This document shows positions 21,301-31,640 of a stretch of 64,000 bases of DNA, piece by piece; the first letter of the stretch is position 1, and every line of letters begins with the position of its first letter. The notes beneath the pieces were generated by a model, which worked only from the letters and a program-made list of their open reading frames with translations, searched no databases and was not told the origin of the DNA. This stretch comes from Cladorrhinum sp. PSN259 (lineage: Eukaryota; Ascomycota; Sordariomycetes; Sordariales; Podosporaceae), in contig MU867143.1 of assembly GCA_033725935.1 (NCBI GenBank), positions 19,631 through 83,630 on the forward strand, read 5' to 3'. Position numbers and translations under genes: made by a program.

Positions 21301-21875
21301 CACGGAAACCGATCACACCAACGCAATCGGGAACCGATATCAGCCGCCTTCTCAACCCGGGTGCAGCGAAAGCCAACATTTCCATGCTCCTTTGCCGTCT
21401 GAGACGCGCGAGTTTCGTGTCTTGCCGGCATCTTCTTGGCAACTGCCGTCCTCAAGCATCAGGCTCCACGAAAATGGCCAAGCGGTACCATTGGCAACAG
21501 CTTATCGATCTACTTGCCGCATCTGAGGAAGCGCCCTATGACGGTGATGCTGATTCCGTGCCAGGGCCTGCGGATGTGCAGTCGGAAAAGGGAACCAGGA
21601 AACTTTTTTCTAAGACGCGAACCTTGTTTAGCAAAGGGGACCTAACGGGAGAGCTGCCGCTGCCGCTGCACAAGCTGGAGCCGCTGTCCGAGTCTATTGT
21701 GCATCAGAGCTTCCAGCTTGCCTTCTCGGCGAAATTGCTTAGCTCAAGGATCCGCCATGGGCTTGATCCTCTCATCGCAGGAAAAGACTCTCTCAGAGAG
21801 CTGATAGTGGAGTTGGGGAATGGGTGTGTCGATAGGGTGGCGATACGTCGGTGGCAGAAGGTTCGACTGTCTTGA
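18340..21875 (+). pseudogene. Tc insecticidal toxin B-subunit (TcB/TcaC, SpvB-type) homologue, broken
   Basis: The encoded sequence belongs to the bacterial toxin-complex B component (TcaC/TcdB), known from Photorhabdus, Xenorhabdus and relatives and also reported in some fungi. An SpvB N-terminal domain is visible (LPIHTSPGRNGFGPSLSL, YDDDEDIFVHS), then an FG-GAP/VCBS-like region, then the TcdB middle region (FIDLMGGRKPGML, ERQFHGFQMVEEWDAE). Exon 1 (18340-18393) begins MATQTGGVSLP and is joined by a 75-base GTGAGA..CAG intron (18394-18468) in frame to exon 2. A spliceosomal intron means the gene has been in a eukaryote for some time. It is broken: frame changes near 20180-20290 and near 21450-21526, and the sequence ends at 21875. 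The Rhs shell repeats, the self-cleaving end and the C-subunit effector are missing. No TcA or TcC partner is in the window. A functional toxin is not expected. Confidence 0.85.
18394..18468 (+). other. Spliceosomal intron in the Tc-toxin-like gene
   Basis: Donor GTGAGA, acceptor GGGCAG, 75 bases, phase 0. Splicing joins an 18-codon first exon with its own ATG to the long SpvB-like frame, which otherwise has no ATG near its beginning. Confidence 0.65.
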
Positions 21876-22530
21876 GAGGCGTACGTTATTCCGGTTCAAG
21901 CTCCGACTGCATTTCTCGCCTTTGTATTGGTCAGCCATCTCCTCCATAATTCTTATGTAATCGGCTTGTTTCTTTCCATTGAAACCTGTCTGGGCGATTG
22001 TTTCAATTATTATTTGTTGGGCTTCCTGAGATACTGCGCTAGTTCTCTCGAATGTAGTAGGGCATATGTACAGAACAGAGTTTAAAAAAGAAAAGAAAAA
22101 AAGAAAGCGGTTTGTAGCTTTCTTTGCTCCTTGATGCATCGATTTTGTGTTGAGTGCCAAAGGGCCAGATGTCGAGAAAGGGGGCTATAGAGAGTTAACC
22201 TGACAGCTAGTTGGGTTTGTTAGCGTGATGCACATTCGGGCCATACCCCTTTAGACTGCACTAGCTAGGATTAATAAATTAGTGGTGCCGAGCCCGACAC
22301 GGCGGTTCGCCCGAAGCCAGGGTTAACAGATGTGGAAATTCAGTGGCAACATGGAAAGGACGGTCCAAATTTTGCAAATATCTTATTTCCTCCTTATCTG
22401 CAAGCCATCTCACGACCCTCTTTCTGGTAAAATTGCCACATTGAGAAGGAGTAGACCCGTCATCGAAACAGCCAAACACTCGACGCAATTGTTTTCGGAC
22501 TTCGGTCCCCTCCCTGGACCCCGGATCACT
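21876..22530. other. Intergenic stretch, no gene recognised
   Basis: It contains no convincing frame. It separates the truncated toxin-like gene from the rhodopsin-like membrane protein gene. Confidence 0.4.
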
Positions 22531-23819
22531 ATGGGCCACATCAACGTGCCTCGCAACGCCGCTCCGAAGGAACAGGAAAGTAGAGTCGAGATTATAGTTG
22601 CTTCCTCTTTAGCCTGTCTTATCGTCTGTACGATAGTCGTATCTTTGCGTTTCTACGTCCGGCTCCGCATTATCCGAAGGTTTGGAAACGATGAAATCAG
22701 CCGGGGGGTAAAATTGGTTATAACCCCCCCCCCCCCCCCCCCCGCGTCAGAGTTGGACAAGAATACCTATCTACCTGGTATAAAGCAAAAACCTAACATC
22801 CGATATCAGCTATCAACACTCGCCACGGGCTCGACAGCAATATATGGTATGTACCTACCAAGCTCCTTTCCAAGCACGTTCTAAAGTATCCCAACATCGG
22901 CATAGCAACTAGGCTCGGACTCGGTACCCACTTTGATACCAATTCTGTCGAAACGCGGCGAGCATTTTTACTTGTATGTGTGCAGAGGCGATATGATCCA
23001 ACCCATCTTCACTCAATACCGGGATCCGACTAATCGAAATATCTCACCTGTTGCAGCTGATGTTCTTCGCGTCGCTGGGCTACCACGTCTATTTAATGCT
23101 GCTAAAAGCAACCTTCCTCCTTCAGTACAGGCGCGTCTTCCCGCTACCCACGTTTCAGCGCATCTGTGATATCTTTATGTTCTTCCTCGCCGTCTGGGCG
23201 CTTGCCGGTCTCGTAGGCGGCACCACTATCTGCCTTCCGCTGTCTAAGAGTTGGGACCCTTTCGCGCACGTCTGGACCTGCGAGAAGCGCGTACGGTTTT
23301 GGATAGCTCACGGCATTATCCATGTCGTCACCGATATCCTTATCTTGATAATGCCGCTGCCGTTACTCCAGACACTGCCGCTGCCCCCGGTGCAGAAGAT
23401 GGCCCTGATCGGCGTCTTTTGCCTGGGATTCCTGTTTGTGGTCCCCCGATTTGCCCATTTTCACCTTGTTTAGGTCCATTATTAACTTTTACTCCCTCAG
23501 CACATGCTTGGTATCAGTGATGCGAATAAACACCATCCGCCAATCTCTCCATGGTACAGACCTTAGCTGGGCGTCATCTACGACGGTGCTCTGGTCCTTT
23601 GCCGAAGTAACGTGCTCGATCGTATGTCTCTGCATACCGACGCTGCGACCGCTGCTAGGAGGCTGTCTGTGTCGTTGCATGGGGACCGACAATATCAGGG
23701 ACCAAGAGCCGGGCGATTTTCGATTAGAAATCCCGAACACGATCGGTACGGGCCGACCGTCGAGTTCAATAGCACCACTTACGGAACATGACACATCAAA
23801 TAGTAATGAGACAGTATAA
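22531..23819 (+). CDS. Fungal rhodopsin-domain (PTH11-like) integral membrane protein
   Basis: Seven-helix type membrane protein of the fungal Rhodopsin family. The start at 22531 (MGHINVPRN) precedes TM1 (IIVASSLACLIVCTIVVSL) and the RFYVRLRIIRRFGNDE motif. Exon 2 starts after TATCAG near 22810. The GLGTHFD motif lies in a short exon near 22910-22970. A long exon (from about 23057) gives FFASLGYHVYLMLLKATFLL, QYRRVFP, the WALAGLVGGTTIC helix, CLPLSKSWDP, DILILIMPLPLL and KMALIGVFCLGFL. The last exon gives SVMRINTIRQSL, SFAEVTCSIVCLCIPTLRPLL and a tail. Intron 1 contains a pure run of 20 C (22724-22743). The DDW-type motif after TM1 is altered to GNDE, so TM2 may be incomplete. Role probably sensing, by family analogy. 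Confidence 0.75.
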
Positions 23820-24416
23820 TAATCAATTTCTTACATTCGTTGCATGTGTGCCTACCTATCCTACGAATCTCAGTTTGGGTGTCTACTAGACGACTCTGAC
23901 GCTCCTCCCGTCTCTGGAGCACTTAGCTTAGACCCGGACTGCACCGTTTTTTTCAACTAATATATCAGATAAACAGGTGAAATTTTGACCTTAGGCGGGA
24001 ATCATGTCAGACTCGAAATATCTTGGAACTAACAGTTTACCTATCGCCAAATGTGAATATAATCTCAGCTGCCAGGGCACTTGGCTCTTTGGATAAGTTA
24101 CGAGGAACGAAAGTAGGTACATTGGTATTCCATAAGGCATTGATTAATGCTAGAGTAAGAAGATCACAGTGACATGAAATTTCAAAAGGAAAAGGTCTTC
24201 TTTCATTACCCATACAACCCTCAGCCCTTTAACACTCTTTCCTTCACTAAAAAGGTGTCTGCAAGCGCCACATTCTGGCACTATCAGATCAAGTCGAAAT
24301 AATCCAATGCCGATCCTCTCCCATGCGTCACGCAATAGTTCAGCTTGACGCAAGACCAAAAAGTACACACTCTGATTGCACTGCAGCAGGGACACGCAAC
24401 AGAACTGCGATTCGGT
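23820..24416. other. Intergenic stretch, nothing recognised
   Basis: AT-rich sequence between convergent genes; no protein-like frame. Confidence 0.4.
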
Positions 24417-25585
24417 CTAGCTTGTTTCGGGGACAGAGCACTCTCTACACCACTCGCCGCCGTTAGATTGTGAAGGCGAGACGGGCTTCAACCTCGGTGA
24501 TTCCAAATTTTGCAAATAGCTCCCAAAATCACCATTATCGATTGGGCTATCCTTTGGACGCCCTCCTAATAGCCTGTTCACCGAGGGTCTATCCGCAGCG
24601 TTCCCGTCTGGACGGAACCGGACCCAACAGTTGTATGACGGGCCATCCCGCCTCAGCTTGATTTCCGCGCACTCGTCGCGGCTAATTTCACAAGGTCTTC
24701 CTCCCGCAGGTCGAATCAAGGTCGCTCTCCCCTTGCGAAAGTCAGAACAACAAGTGTAAGAAGGGAGCGAGAGCTTCTTTTGGTACGAGCGCTCAGCAGT
24801 GACGAGGGCAACCGGGACGAACTTCGAGACGTCGACGATCGGGGCTTTGCCTTGCTGGGAAGAGCCCTGGTTCCCGGAAACAGTACACGTGTCGACGTCA
24901 CGAATTCCGAGAGAGAGTACACATCTTTGTGTCTCGAGCTCCTTGGCGAACTTGACTGGATCATCGACCGAGGCCCATGACCAAGATGGGGCACGGTATG
25001 GAGACGGGCGGCGACTGGTTGGAAGAACTTCGCCATCATCGGGCTTCTGTCGCTCGTCAACTCTCCAAGCCAACTGCATTGGTGGTGCACGCCGGAAAAA
25101 TCCCGAAAGATAAACAGAGACAAAAGGCGAGCCAGGGAAGGTCTCCTGGGCTATCATCTGAGCTAATCCGTGGATAGCGGGGAGCTTGTCGGTTCGTCGA
25201 GTAAGCTGGCGTTCCGAATACGACTGTAAAAGCTCAGTCCAGCCATCCAAATCTTCGAGATGGCCGCATTCGCAAAAGTGGTCCTGATCACACTCCCACG
25301 CCATCTCCTCGCCCAGATAGGGAATACTCTGCCGAGGAAGAATAGCCTTCTGGAGTGTCCAGCCTCTGGACGAGAGCTCTGATGTATAAAGGGCAGAACC
25401 CAAACCATCCGACGACCGAGCGGGAGGCTTCAGATGAGCAGTCACATCTCCAGCACGAACAAATATACGCCTCTTCTTAGTGCCGTTGCCCGTCCAAACT
25501 TCTCTTTGCCAGTCGGGCTCCTCGAGAGGGCCATCATTTTTGTTTCTTACATTTGTACATATGGCCACATGACCCAATATACCCC
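24417..25585 (-). pseudogene. C-terminal part of a HET-domain protein, N-terminus missing
   Basis: About 386 codons are open on the minus strand. They match the region that follows the HET core in allorecognition proteins: RRIFVRAGDVTAHL, LSSRGWTLQKAILPRQSI, LGEEMAWECDQDHFCECG, RTDKLPAIHGLAQMIA, YLSGFFRR, and the YRAPSWSWASVD motif. The HET core itself (A.SYVWG, WIDA.CINQ) is absent. The frame has no ATG near its start; it is preceded by a good splice acceptor (CTTTCAG, exon from 25585), but the DNA upstream to 26100 contains no HET exons. Either the 5' exons were lost or the promoterless rest is kept by chance. The remaining coding sequence has no stops, so loss may be recent. Confidence 0.65.
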
Positions 25586-25589
25586 CTGA

Positions 25590-26104
25590 AAGGGAAAAGA
25601 CTCTGCGCCAACGAAATTGATGTGTTGTTTTGTGTTATTCGAGGAGCCAGAGTACGAGTCCAAGTTGGGCAAACCCAGAATGGGGTGGGGAGCGCGTTTT
25701 TGGGCTAATTGGGCTCAGTGATTCATCCCGTCAGAATGCTAGCAGAGAAGCAAGTCTTCGGACTTGACAACTTGGCAGATGCCAAGCACACGCCCGCTGA
25801 ACACCAGACGATGACTTGTTGGCTTTTATTTTGGTGATGGCTGGGACGGCGTTGGCACTAGTGCGTGGGCGTGATGTGTTCATTCGCCCATAACAAAAAC
25901 AGCACCGAAGTTTGACAGGCGGCCGGGGCAAGATGCGGTCAGAGATTCTCCCCGTGGTGGCAGTGACGAGTTCCCAGCCCCAAAACACAAGATATCTTCT
26001 CTCACTCTCTCCGTTCCTAAATTCTACTTTCTTTCTTTTTCCCCATCTTGCTTCATTCTCTTCATTCCTCACGGCGCCTTGTTATCTTAAAAGCAACATC
26101 CTCA
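25590..26104. other. Intergenic, promoter side of the CFEM-like gene
   Basis: No HET exons or other gene found. The last 100 bases are pyrimidine-rich (TTTCTTTCTTTTTCCCC), typical of fungal core promoters and leaders before an ATG. Confidence 0.45.
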
Positions 26105-26680
26105 ATGCGCCTCCTCCTCACACGCCTCCTTCTCCTCTGCACCACCTTGGTCGCGGTGGCGGCACAGCAAGACGGCCTAGCAACAATCTACGAACACTCC
26201 CTCTACAGCCAACTCCGCCCTTGCGGCCAAGGGTGCTTTATAATCTCGGTCGCATCGACCCGCGACCTCTTGGGCTCAAGACTGGGCTGCCCCATCTCTA
26301 CTTTACTCTCGACAAAACTGGCTCTCAACAACTGCTACTGCAGAGCGGATCTCCAGTCCAACGCCCATGTCATCCTGTCCAGTTGCGTTCATTCGAGGTG
26401 TCAGTTAAATACGAATGATGTGACGTCGGCGCAGGCTATTTATAGTGATTATTGTGCGGGGAATGGGTATGCGGCCGGTGGTGGGCAGACAGCGCCGAAG
26501 CCGACTGGGAGTTCGGGTGGGATTGTGGGAGGGAGTGGACCTGCTCCTGGTGCGACTGTTGGCGGAGGGTCGCTTCCTACTGGTGTTTCTTACTCTAGTG
26601 TTGGGAGGGTTCCAAGGGGGAATTTGATGGGCTTGATGGGTTTAATGGGTGTTGTATGTTCTGTCTTATTTTTCATCTAA
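26105..26680 (+). CDS. CFEM-like GPI-anchored cell-surface protein
   Basis: A single exon of 191 residues. Signal peptide MRLLLTRLLLLCTTLVAVAA is followed by an eight-cysteine region: PCGQGC, LGCP, NNCYCRADL, SSCVHSRC and YCAG. This spacing matches the CFEM domain of fungal surface proteins and effectors, but the loop before the third cysteine is longer than usual. A Gly/Ser/Thr/Pro-rich stalk follows and the C-terminus (LMGLMGVVCSVLFFI) is a hydrophobic GPI-attachment signal. Expected at the plasma membrane or cell wall; CFEM proteins act in haem uptake, adhesion or host interaction. Asp at the haem position is not obvious, so haem binding cannot be claimed. Confidence 0.75.
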   Translation: MRLLLTRLLLLCTTLVAVAAQQDGLATIYEHSLYSQLRPCGQGCFIISVASTRDLLGSRLGCPISTLLSTKLALNNCYCRADLQSNAHVILSSCVHSRCQLNTNDVTSAQAIYSDYCAGNGYAAGGGQTAPKPTGSSGGIVGGSGPAPGATVGGGSLPTGVSYSSVGRVPRGNLMGLMGLMGVVCSVLFFI

Positions 26681-27678
26681 GACCTCAGACCATAGTGTGT
26701 CAATGGAATTAGTGTTTTTAGGTTCAAGCGTTAAATGGAAGACTAAATATCCCACTGTAACATATCAAAAGAGACCACTAGTTATTGCTGTTCGAGTCGG
26801 TCCTTTCCGTTTGAACTTGGAGTATTCCCTAGCTTTCATGACGAGCCGGACAAGGCGGATATTGCTGGATAGTGAACCATCTCGAGCTTTTGATACGCGG
26901 TCCCGTTACCGTAGGCAAAGACGACGTGGCGGAGAAGGGTGAGGCATCGTGCGCAGATGCGTCGAGTCCCCGATCCTGCAGGCGGCGGCGGTGGAAAGGA
27001 AAGGGTCGGGAAGGCGGCGGCTTCTTGTGCTGATCGTCCTGATTCTTGGGCGGGTCGCGGTGGCAGTGTGGGTGGCCCATCGTTGTTTACTTCCAACCGA
27101 TCCGCTAATTTTCTAAGGGCTGAGGAGAGAACCCGGTTCAGCATTGTCGAAAAATGCTCTGATGATGGGCTGCAGAAATGTGCGGTCATAGCAGAGGCAG
27201 CTGAGCTCGCATTAGCGACTGTAAACCTAGCTAACATATCTGATAATGTCATTAACTGCATTAACTACATCCACCTTAGAACAACTTTTAGCCCAGACTT
27301 TAGAACTGCCTGCTGAAGCTCGACCAGACTCAGCCTATCGCGATGGGGCGAATGAAATGGACGCTGCAGAGGTCCATTGAGACGGCAATTTGGCATTGTC
27401 GTTGAAGAGTCGGCCAATCGTTCTGATTGAACAGAGTACTATGGTTCTCGACTAGCGACGAGGAGGGAGCAGGACGAGGGCCCCCCGCGACAATACGCCA
27501 CTTGACAAATAGAATCAGTTAGCCCTATCTAAACCTTTTAAAAGCCGAACAGGCTTGCTCCCTTCCTCTAGCCTCATCTATTCATTTCCGCGGAGTCCGG
27601 AGTATAAGTCTACCAATCCATCGTCCTCGTACTTTTCAACTCAACATCGACAACCCAATTCACAGCACGGTTCAGCCC
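26681..27678. other. Intergenic region, one doubtful small frame
   Basis: On the minus strand 26836-27261 a 141-codon frame contains RRICARCLTLLRHVVFAYGNGT. It has no recognisable family and overlaps other frames, so I do not call it. The stretch up to 27678 carries the promoter of the large HET gene. Confidence 0.35.
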
Positions 27679-30333
27679 ATGCCGGCCCGCATCATGGACG
27701 GCATACGCGCCCGCTACCTGCTCATGCTCTTTGGCCGCAGCGTCGGACTCGCAAGCATTGCTATCTTCGCTCTCCCACTCGACTACCTCGCCTTCCGGAT
27801 CGGCCCGCTCTGGCTCGTCGGCGCCGCCACCTTGTCGGTGCGAAATGGCCGATTTGTGTTCGTCGTTGCCTACGCGCTGGAGCGGCTCGTTTTGCACCTC
27901 TGGCGCATCGAAAACCCGGATACCTGTTTTGTTTTCAGCGTTGCCCTCTTTATCACCTACATTGCCTACCCGCTGGTTTTCAACGAAGTGAATCTGCCCT
28001 TGGCAGAGACCTGGTATGATTTCCGCCAGACGGGGGTTCCTAGTCTCCCGGTTTTTGTGTTTATGGCGGTGCTGGTGCATTATCCGCGGTGGACCAGTGG
28101 GGTGGTGGTGGAGATGCTGTTGAGGAAGATGCCCGCGTGGATGTGGGCGCATTTTACCTGCTCTGACGTGTTTAGTGGGACGTGGATGATGATCCAGTAT
28201 GTTGTTTTTGGTCTTACGCTCTATTACAGCATGCTTGCTCCTCTCGGCCTGTTCCTGCTGGCCATAGTCACCTTGGCATGGCGATGCCTGGGAAAGGCCT
28301 TTCACGACGTCCGCGTTCGCATCATGGTATGGATGAGCGACAACAACCCTCCAGCAGGATACCACACACCACAGCGGCTTGAACCCAACCAGATCCTCCC
28401 CCAATTCAAGTACGCGGAGCTACACGAGGACCAGATGCGCGTCCTATATCTCCTCCCGCGGGGCAACTCCGACACAATCCGTTGCGAGATCGCCCACGTG
28501 GGCCTCAAATGCACCCCGGTATACGAAGCCATGTCATACGTCTGGGGCCGTCAGAAGCCCGAGGACTTTTGCCAGGAAGTCTACCTTAACGACCACCCCT
28601 TCACCGTCACGCAGCGTGTCTACGAGCTCCTGCACGACCGCTCATCCGTCTTTACCCCCCGCGCCATCTGGATCGACGCCATCTGCATTAACCAGGCCGA
28701 CACGGCTGAAAAGAACCGGCAGGTCGCGCTCATGCGCCAAATCTACTCGCGCGCCAGCCACGTTACCACCTGGCTGGGCGTGGCCCCCAACGCCCATCTC
28801 GCCGTAGATCTGCTTCTTGAGCTCGCGCACCTATCCAAAAACTACGCCATGACTGATACCGAGTTGTGGGAGCGATACCTCCCACAGCGAAGGTCCGCGC
28901 GCTGGCTTGCCCTAGGCGATATGATGGAGCATCCCTACTTTACCCGCATCTGGATGGTGCAGGAAGTTGCGGTCAACAAGGTCGTGCATATTGTCTATGG
29001 TGGGCAGCTACTCAACTGGGACACGGTCACGCTCGTGTTTCGTACCATGTTCTTGTCTAACCGGTTGAGTCTGCTTGTTGAGGACACGGCTGTGGTGGGA
29101 CGGAAACGCTATGGACTGAGCAGCTATAGCGCCGTCTTTCTCGACAGAGTACGCGACGCGGTGCAGGGTGGTGAGCCAGTTGATCTGGTCTACCTATTGA
29201 GGTCATGTTGGTCGCTGGAGGCAACAGTGCGACGTGACAAAGTCTTTGCCCTGGTGGGCCTTGCGGCGGATAGTGATCATGAGCTCCTCAAACCAGATTA
29301 CACAGAAGGAATATCCGAGGCGGAGGTTTTTACGAATGCGGCGGTGTATCTGGCACTTCACAACGGCGGTCTATTGCGCGTGCTGGGATGCGCCGGGATA
29401 GGATGGCCGAGGAACGTCTCCGGCCTACCTTCGTGGGCCCCGGATTGGAGCATTGTTGGACGGTTAATGCTGGGGTCTTTTCCAGAGGACAGCACAGCCC
29501 AGTACCGCCCATCCGGGTACCTCAGCCCATCGCCCTTGCGAGTCCTCGCTGGCGAGACCATAATGGTGGAGATGGACGCCATTGTCATGGAGGGTGGCCA
29601 GGTTTTGCATCTCACGTCGGAATTCCAACGGCCAGTAGTGGCAACCCGGGATAGATCGGACGGGGTGGATCTTAGCCTCATGGATAAGCGGACAGGACCT
29701 TGGGTGCTGGAAGCACTGTCCATGGTTTGCCAACAGCTCGGAGACGTTATGAAGACCGTCTACCGGCACACAAGCCAACCCCTTGAAGAGGTCTTTTGGA
29801 GAACCCTCATTACTGACAGTGGGTTCTACAACGCAGACGGCATCACGACCAAGAGCTATACAAGGCCAGCGCCGGTGGCATATGGCGCCTTCTTTCGTGA
29901 GTACATGCGTGACTACATCGTCTCACAGGTGAGACATGGGGTGGCCTTGGACTGGGACACGATAGGCCTTTTTAGTAGCATGTCAATTCGAGCCGACCAT
30001 GACGAGCAGTATTTTAGCCCTGGAGATCCCCTAGATCGGATACAGAAGTTTTCACTTTGGGTCACCTCGATGCAGGCCCGCTGTTTGTCGCGTCGGCTGG
30101 CCGTCACGGAACAGGGTTTTATGGCGCTCGTTCCCCCTAATACCCAGATGGGAGACCGTATCGCCATCATTCCGGGGGTCATCACGCCTATGATTGTCCG
30201 ACCGATTGGTAGATTAGAAGAGTCTGAGAATACTCTGGTATTTTCTCTCGTGGGGGAGTGTTATGTCCATGGGCTGATGGATGCAGGGGAGTGGGTGAGG
30301 CAGGATCTGGTGGTGAGGATTGTCATCATGTAG
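27679..30333 (+). CDS. HET-domain protein with N-terminal membrane region
   Basis: A single exon of 884 residues. The N-terminal 215 residues hold about five hydrophobic helices (for example LASIAIFALPLDYLAF, CFVFSVALFITYIAYPL, LPVFVFMAVLVHY, YVVFGLTLYYSMLAPLGLF). A complete HET domain follows from about residue 283: YEAMSYVWGRQ, IWIDAICINQADTAEKNRQ, MRQIYSRASHVTTWLG, TRIWMVQEVAV. The rest shows the usual weakly conserved C-terminal region (DKVFALVGLA, LPSWAPDWS). HET proteins trigger cell death when incompatible hyphae fuse. Predicted membrane anchoring places this one at a membrane rather than in the cytosol. It is intact and does not overlap the other HET fragment at 24.4-25.6 kb. Confidence 0.9.
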   Translation: MPARIMDGIRARYLLMLFGRSVGLASIAIFALPLDYLAFRIGPLWLVGAATLSVRNGRFVFVVAYALERLVLHLWRIENPDTCFVFSVALFITYIAYPLVFNEVNLPLAETWYDFRQTGVPSLPVFVFMAVLVHYPRWTSGVVVEMLLRKMPAWMWAHFTCSDVFSGTWMMIQYVVFGLTLYYSMLAPLGLFLLAIVTLAWRCLGKAFHDVRVRIMVWMSDNNPPAGYHTPQRLEPNQILPQFKYAELHEDQMRVLYLLPRGNSDTIRCEIAHVGLKCTPVYEAMSYVWGRQKPEDFCQEVYLNDHPFTVTQRVYELLHDRSSVFTPRAIWIDAICINQADTAEKNRQVALMRQIYSRASHVTTWLGVAPNAHLAVDLLLELAHLSKNYAMTDTELWERYLPQRRSARWLALGDMMEHPYFTRIWMVQEVAVNKVVHIVYGGQLLNWDTVTLVFRTMFLSNRLSLLVEDTAVVGRKRYGLSSYSAVFLDRVRDAVQGGEPVDLVYLLRSCWSLEATVRRDKVFALVGLAADSDHELLKPDYTEGISEAEVFTNAAVYLALHNGGLLRVLGCAGIGWPRNVSGLPSWAPDWSIVGRLMLGSFPEDSTAQYRPSGYLSPSPLRVLAGETIMVEMDAIVMEGGQVLHLTSEFQRPVVATRDRSDGVDLSLMDKRTGPWVLEALSMVCQQLGDVMKTVYRHTSQPLEEVFWRTLITDSGFYNADGITTKSYTRPAPVAYGAFFREYMRDYIVSQVRHGVALDWDTIGLFSSMSIRADHDEQYFSPGDPLDRIQKFSLWVTSMQARCLSRRLAVTEQGFMALVPPNTQMGDRIAIIPGVITPMIVRPIGRLEESENTLVFSLVGECYVHGLMDAGEWVRQDLVVRIVIM

Positions 30334-31224
30334 ACGGTCGGGAAGGTTGAAATAGTTTCGGAGCGTTGTGGTTTTCTTTCTCGTTCTTGTTTCGAAAAGA
30401 AGGACAGAAAGAAGGACGAGAATGCTGCGACGTTAACTTCGCACAACAGAACAGCGATAACAAACTGAAAATCTCCCTTCAGATATCCATACACAATCAT
30501 TATTGGATTTCAGTACTCGTCAGGCGATATCGAATGACTTCATGCCCGAATTGCCTTATGAAAGGGGGGTAGAACATAGGCCTTTGAATGAAGAGAGTTT
30601 AGCCCCTGTGTTCGACGATCTATATATGAGTGATATACTGGTCGTGGCAAGAAAGCAGAGGGGATACAGCTGGCCGATATTGACCGTGTGACTTATCCTC
30701 ATCCTATAGCCTCTCGAATCGCGAGCCGGGTGAAGTCACTGTCGCTTGAGACGAGATAGAAACCATCGAATCTGTGGGAGTATAGCAGATCCATTGCGTT
30801 GGTGATTATAGCCATGTCTGTTGCGTTTTTGCCATGTGGATATGGGAATTGTTGGATTGGTTGAATTCCCTGCTTGAGGAGCTGGCCCTTACAGCCCGTT
30901 AGACTGGTTCTATTCTAGTCGCCATAAGCTCGGTCTACCGAATGTAAGTCGGTCCCTCCTATATTAGAAAGCCTGGCTTTTGATGTAAAGAAGATCGCTA
31001 ATCCCAGGTAGTTCCAGATACTTAACATTTTTAAGGTGTGATATAAGTATCCTTATTCTCGGGTTTTACCTGCTGTAACTTAAACTAAGGTCTTACTTAA
31101 TTATAGGCATTTATAAGCGCTAAAGCGAATGTTCTTAATCAGCTATGGCCTAGTTAATTTTATACGTTAAGTATTAAATAAAAAGAGCGGAGGTATTATA
31201 ACTTGTACCGGATAAGGATATATA
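30334..31224. other. Intergenic, increasingly AT-rich
   Basis: The 3' flank of the HET gene followed by RIP-like AT-rich DNA from about 30900. No gene seen. Confidence 0.4.
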
Positions 31225-31450
31225 TTACGCCCTGTGTGAAATCCACTTTATACAGACCACGATATAGGGCATTGTGTAGCCAGTAGCTAATCATGAAGCC
31301 AGGGATGTAAGGACCTATAAGTCCCGAAAGGACTAATTAAAGAATTGCTCTCTATCATTTCTGTCCTAGACAGAGAGTATAGAGAGCATAATATTAAGTG
31401 CTCTATATAATCTATATCCATCCTTGCAGTCAAATGATAGTAGGGATAGC
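31225..31450 (+). repeat. Diverged LTR-family fragment
   Basis: The segment follows the same order of words as the solo LTR near 53880-54030: CAGACCACG, AGCTAATCATG, AGGGATGTAA, CCTATAAGTCCC, TTGCTCT and a CAGAGAG run. It is heavily mutated and both ends are missing. Confidence 0.5.
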
Positions 31451-31479
31451 CCTCTTTAAGGGAGCTTTAAGGTTATTAA

Positions 31480-31640
31480 TCGAGCTATATTAAAAGTCAA
31501 TTATATGACATGCATTATATAGATAAAGCAGATTAGTATAATATATAATTATTCGGGGGTTTTTTTTTTCGGTTATGCTTGATAACGCTGAAAGTTAAAC
31601 ATCAATATAATATCTAATGGACTAAGTCATTAGTATTTTA
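31480..31640 (+). repeat. Dispersed repeat shared with 53620-53745
   Basis: The block around CGGTTATG..GATAACGCT, preceded by TATATAATTATT, occurs here and at about 53653-53715. In both places it lies next to a piece of the TGTTAC LTR family. The type of element is unknown. Confidence 0.45.

Noticed and set aside
21744..22160. 138-codon minus-strand frame at the end of the toxin-like gene
   Set aside because: Partly antisense to the TcdB-like sequence and without recognisable motif.
26836..27261. 141-codon minus-strand frame
   Set aside because: No family, competing overlapping frames; left as intergenic.
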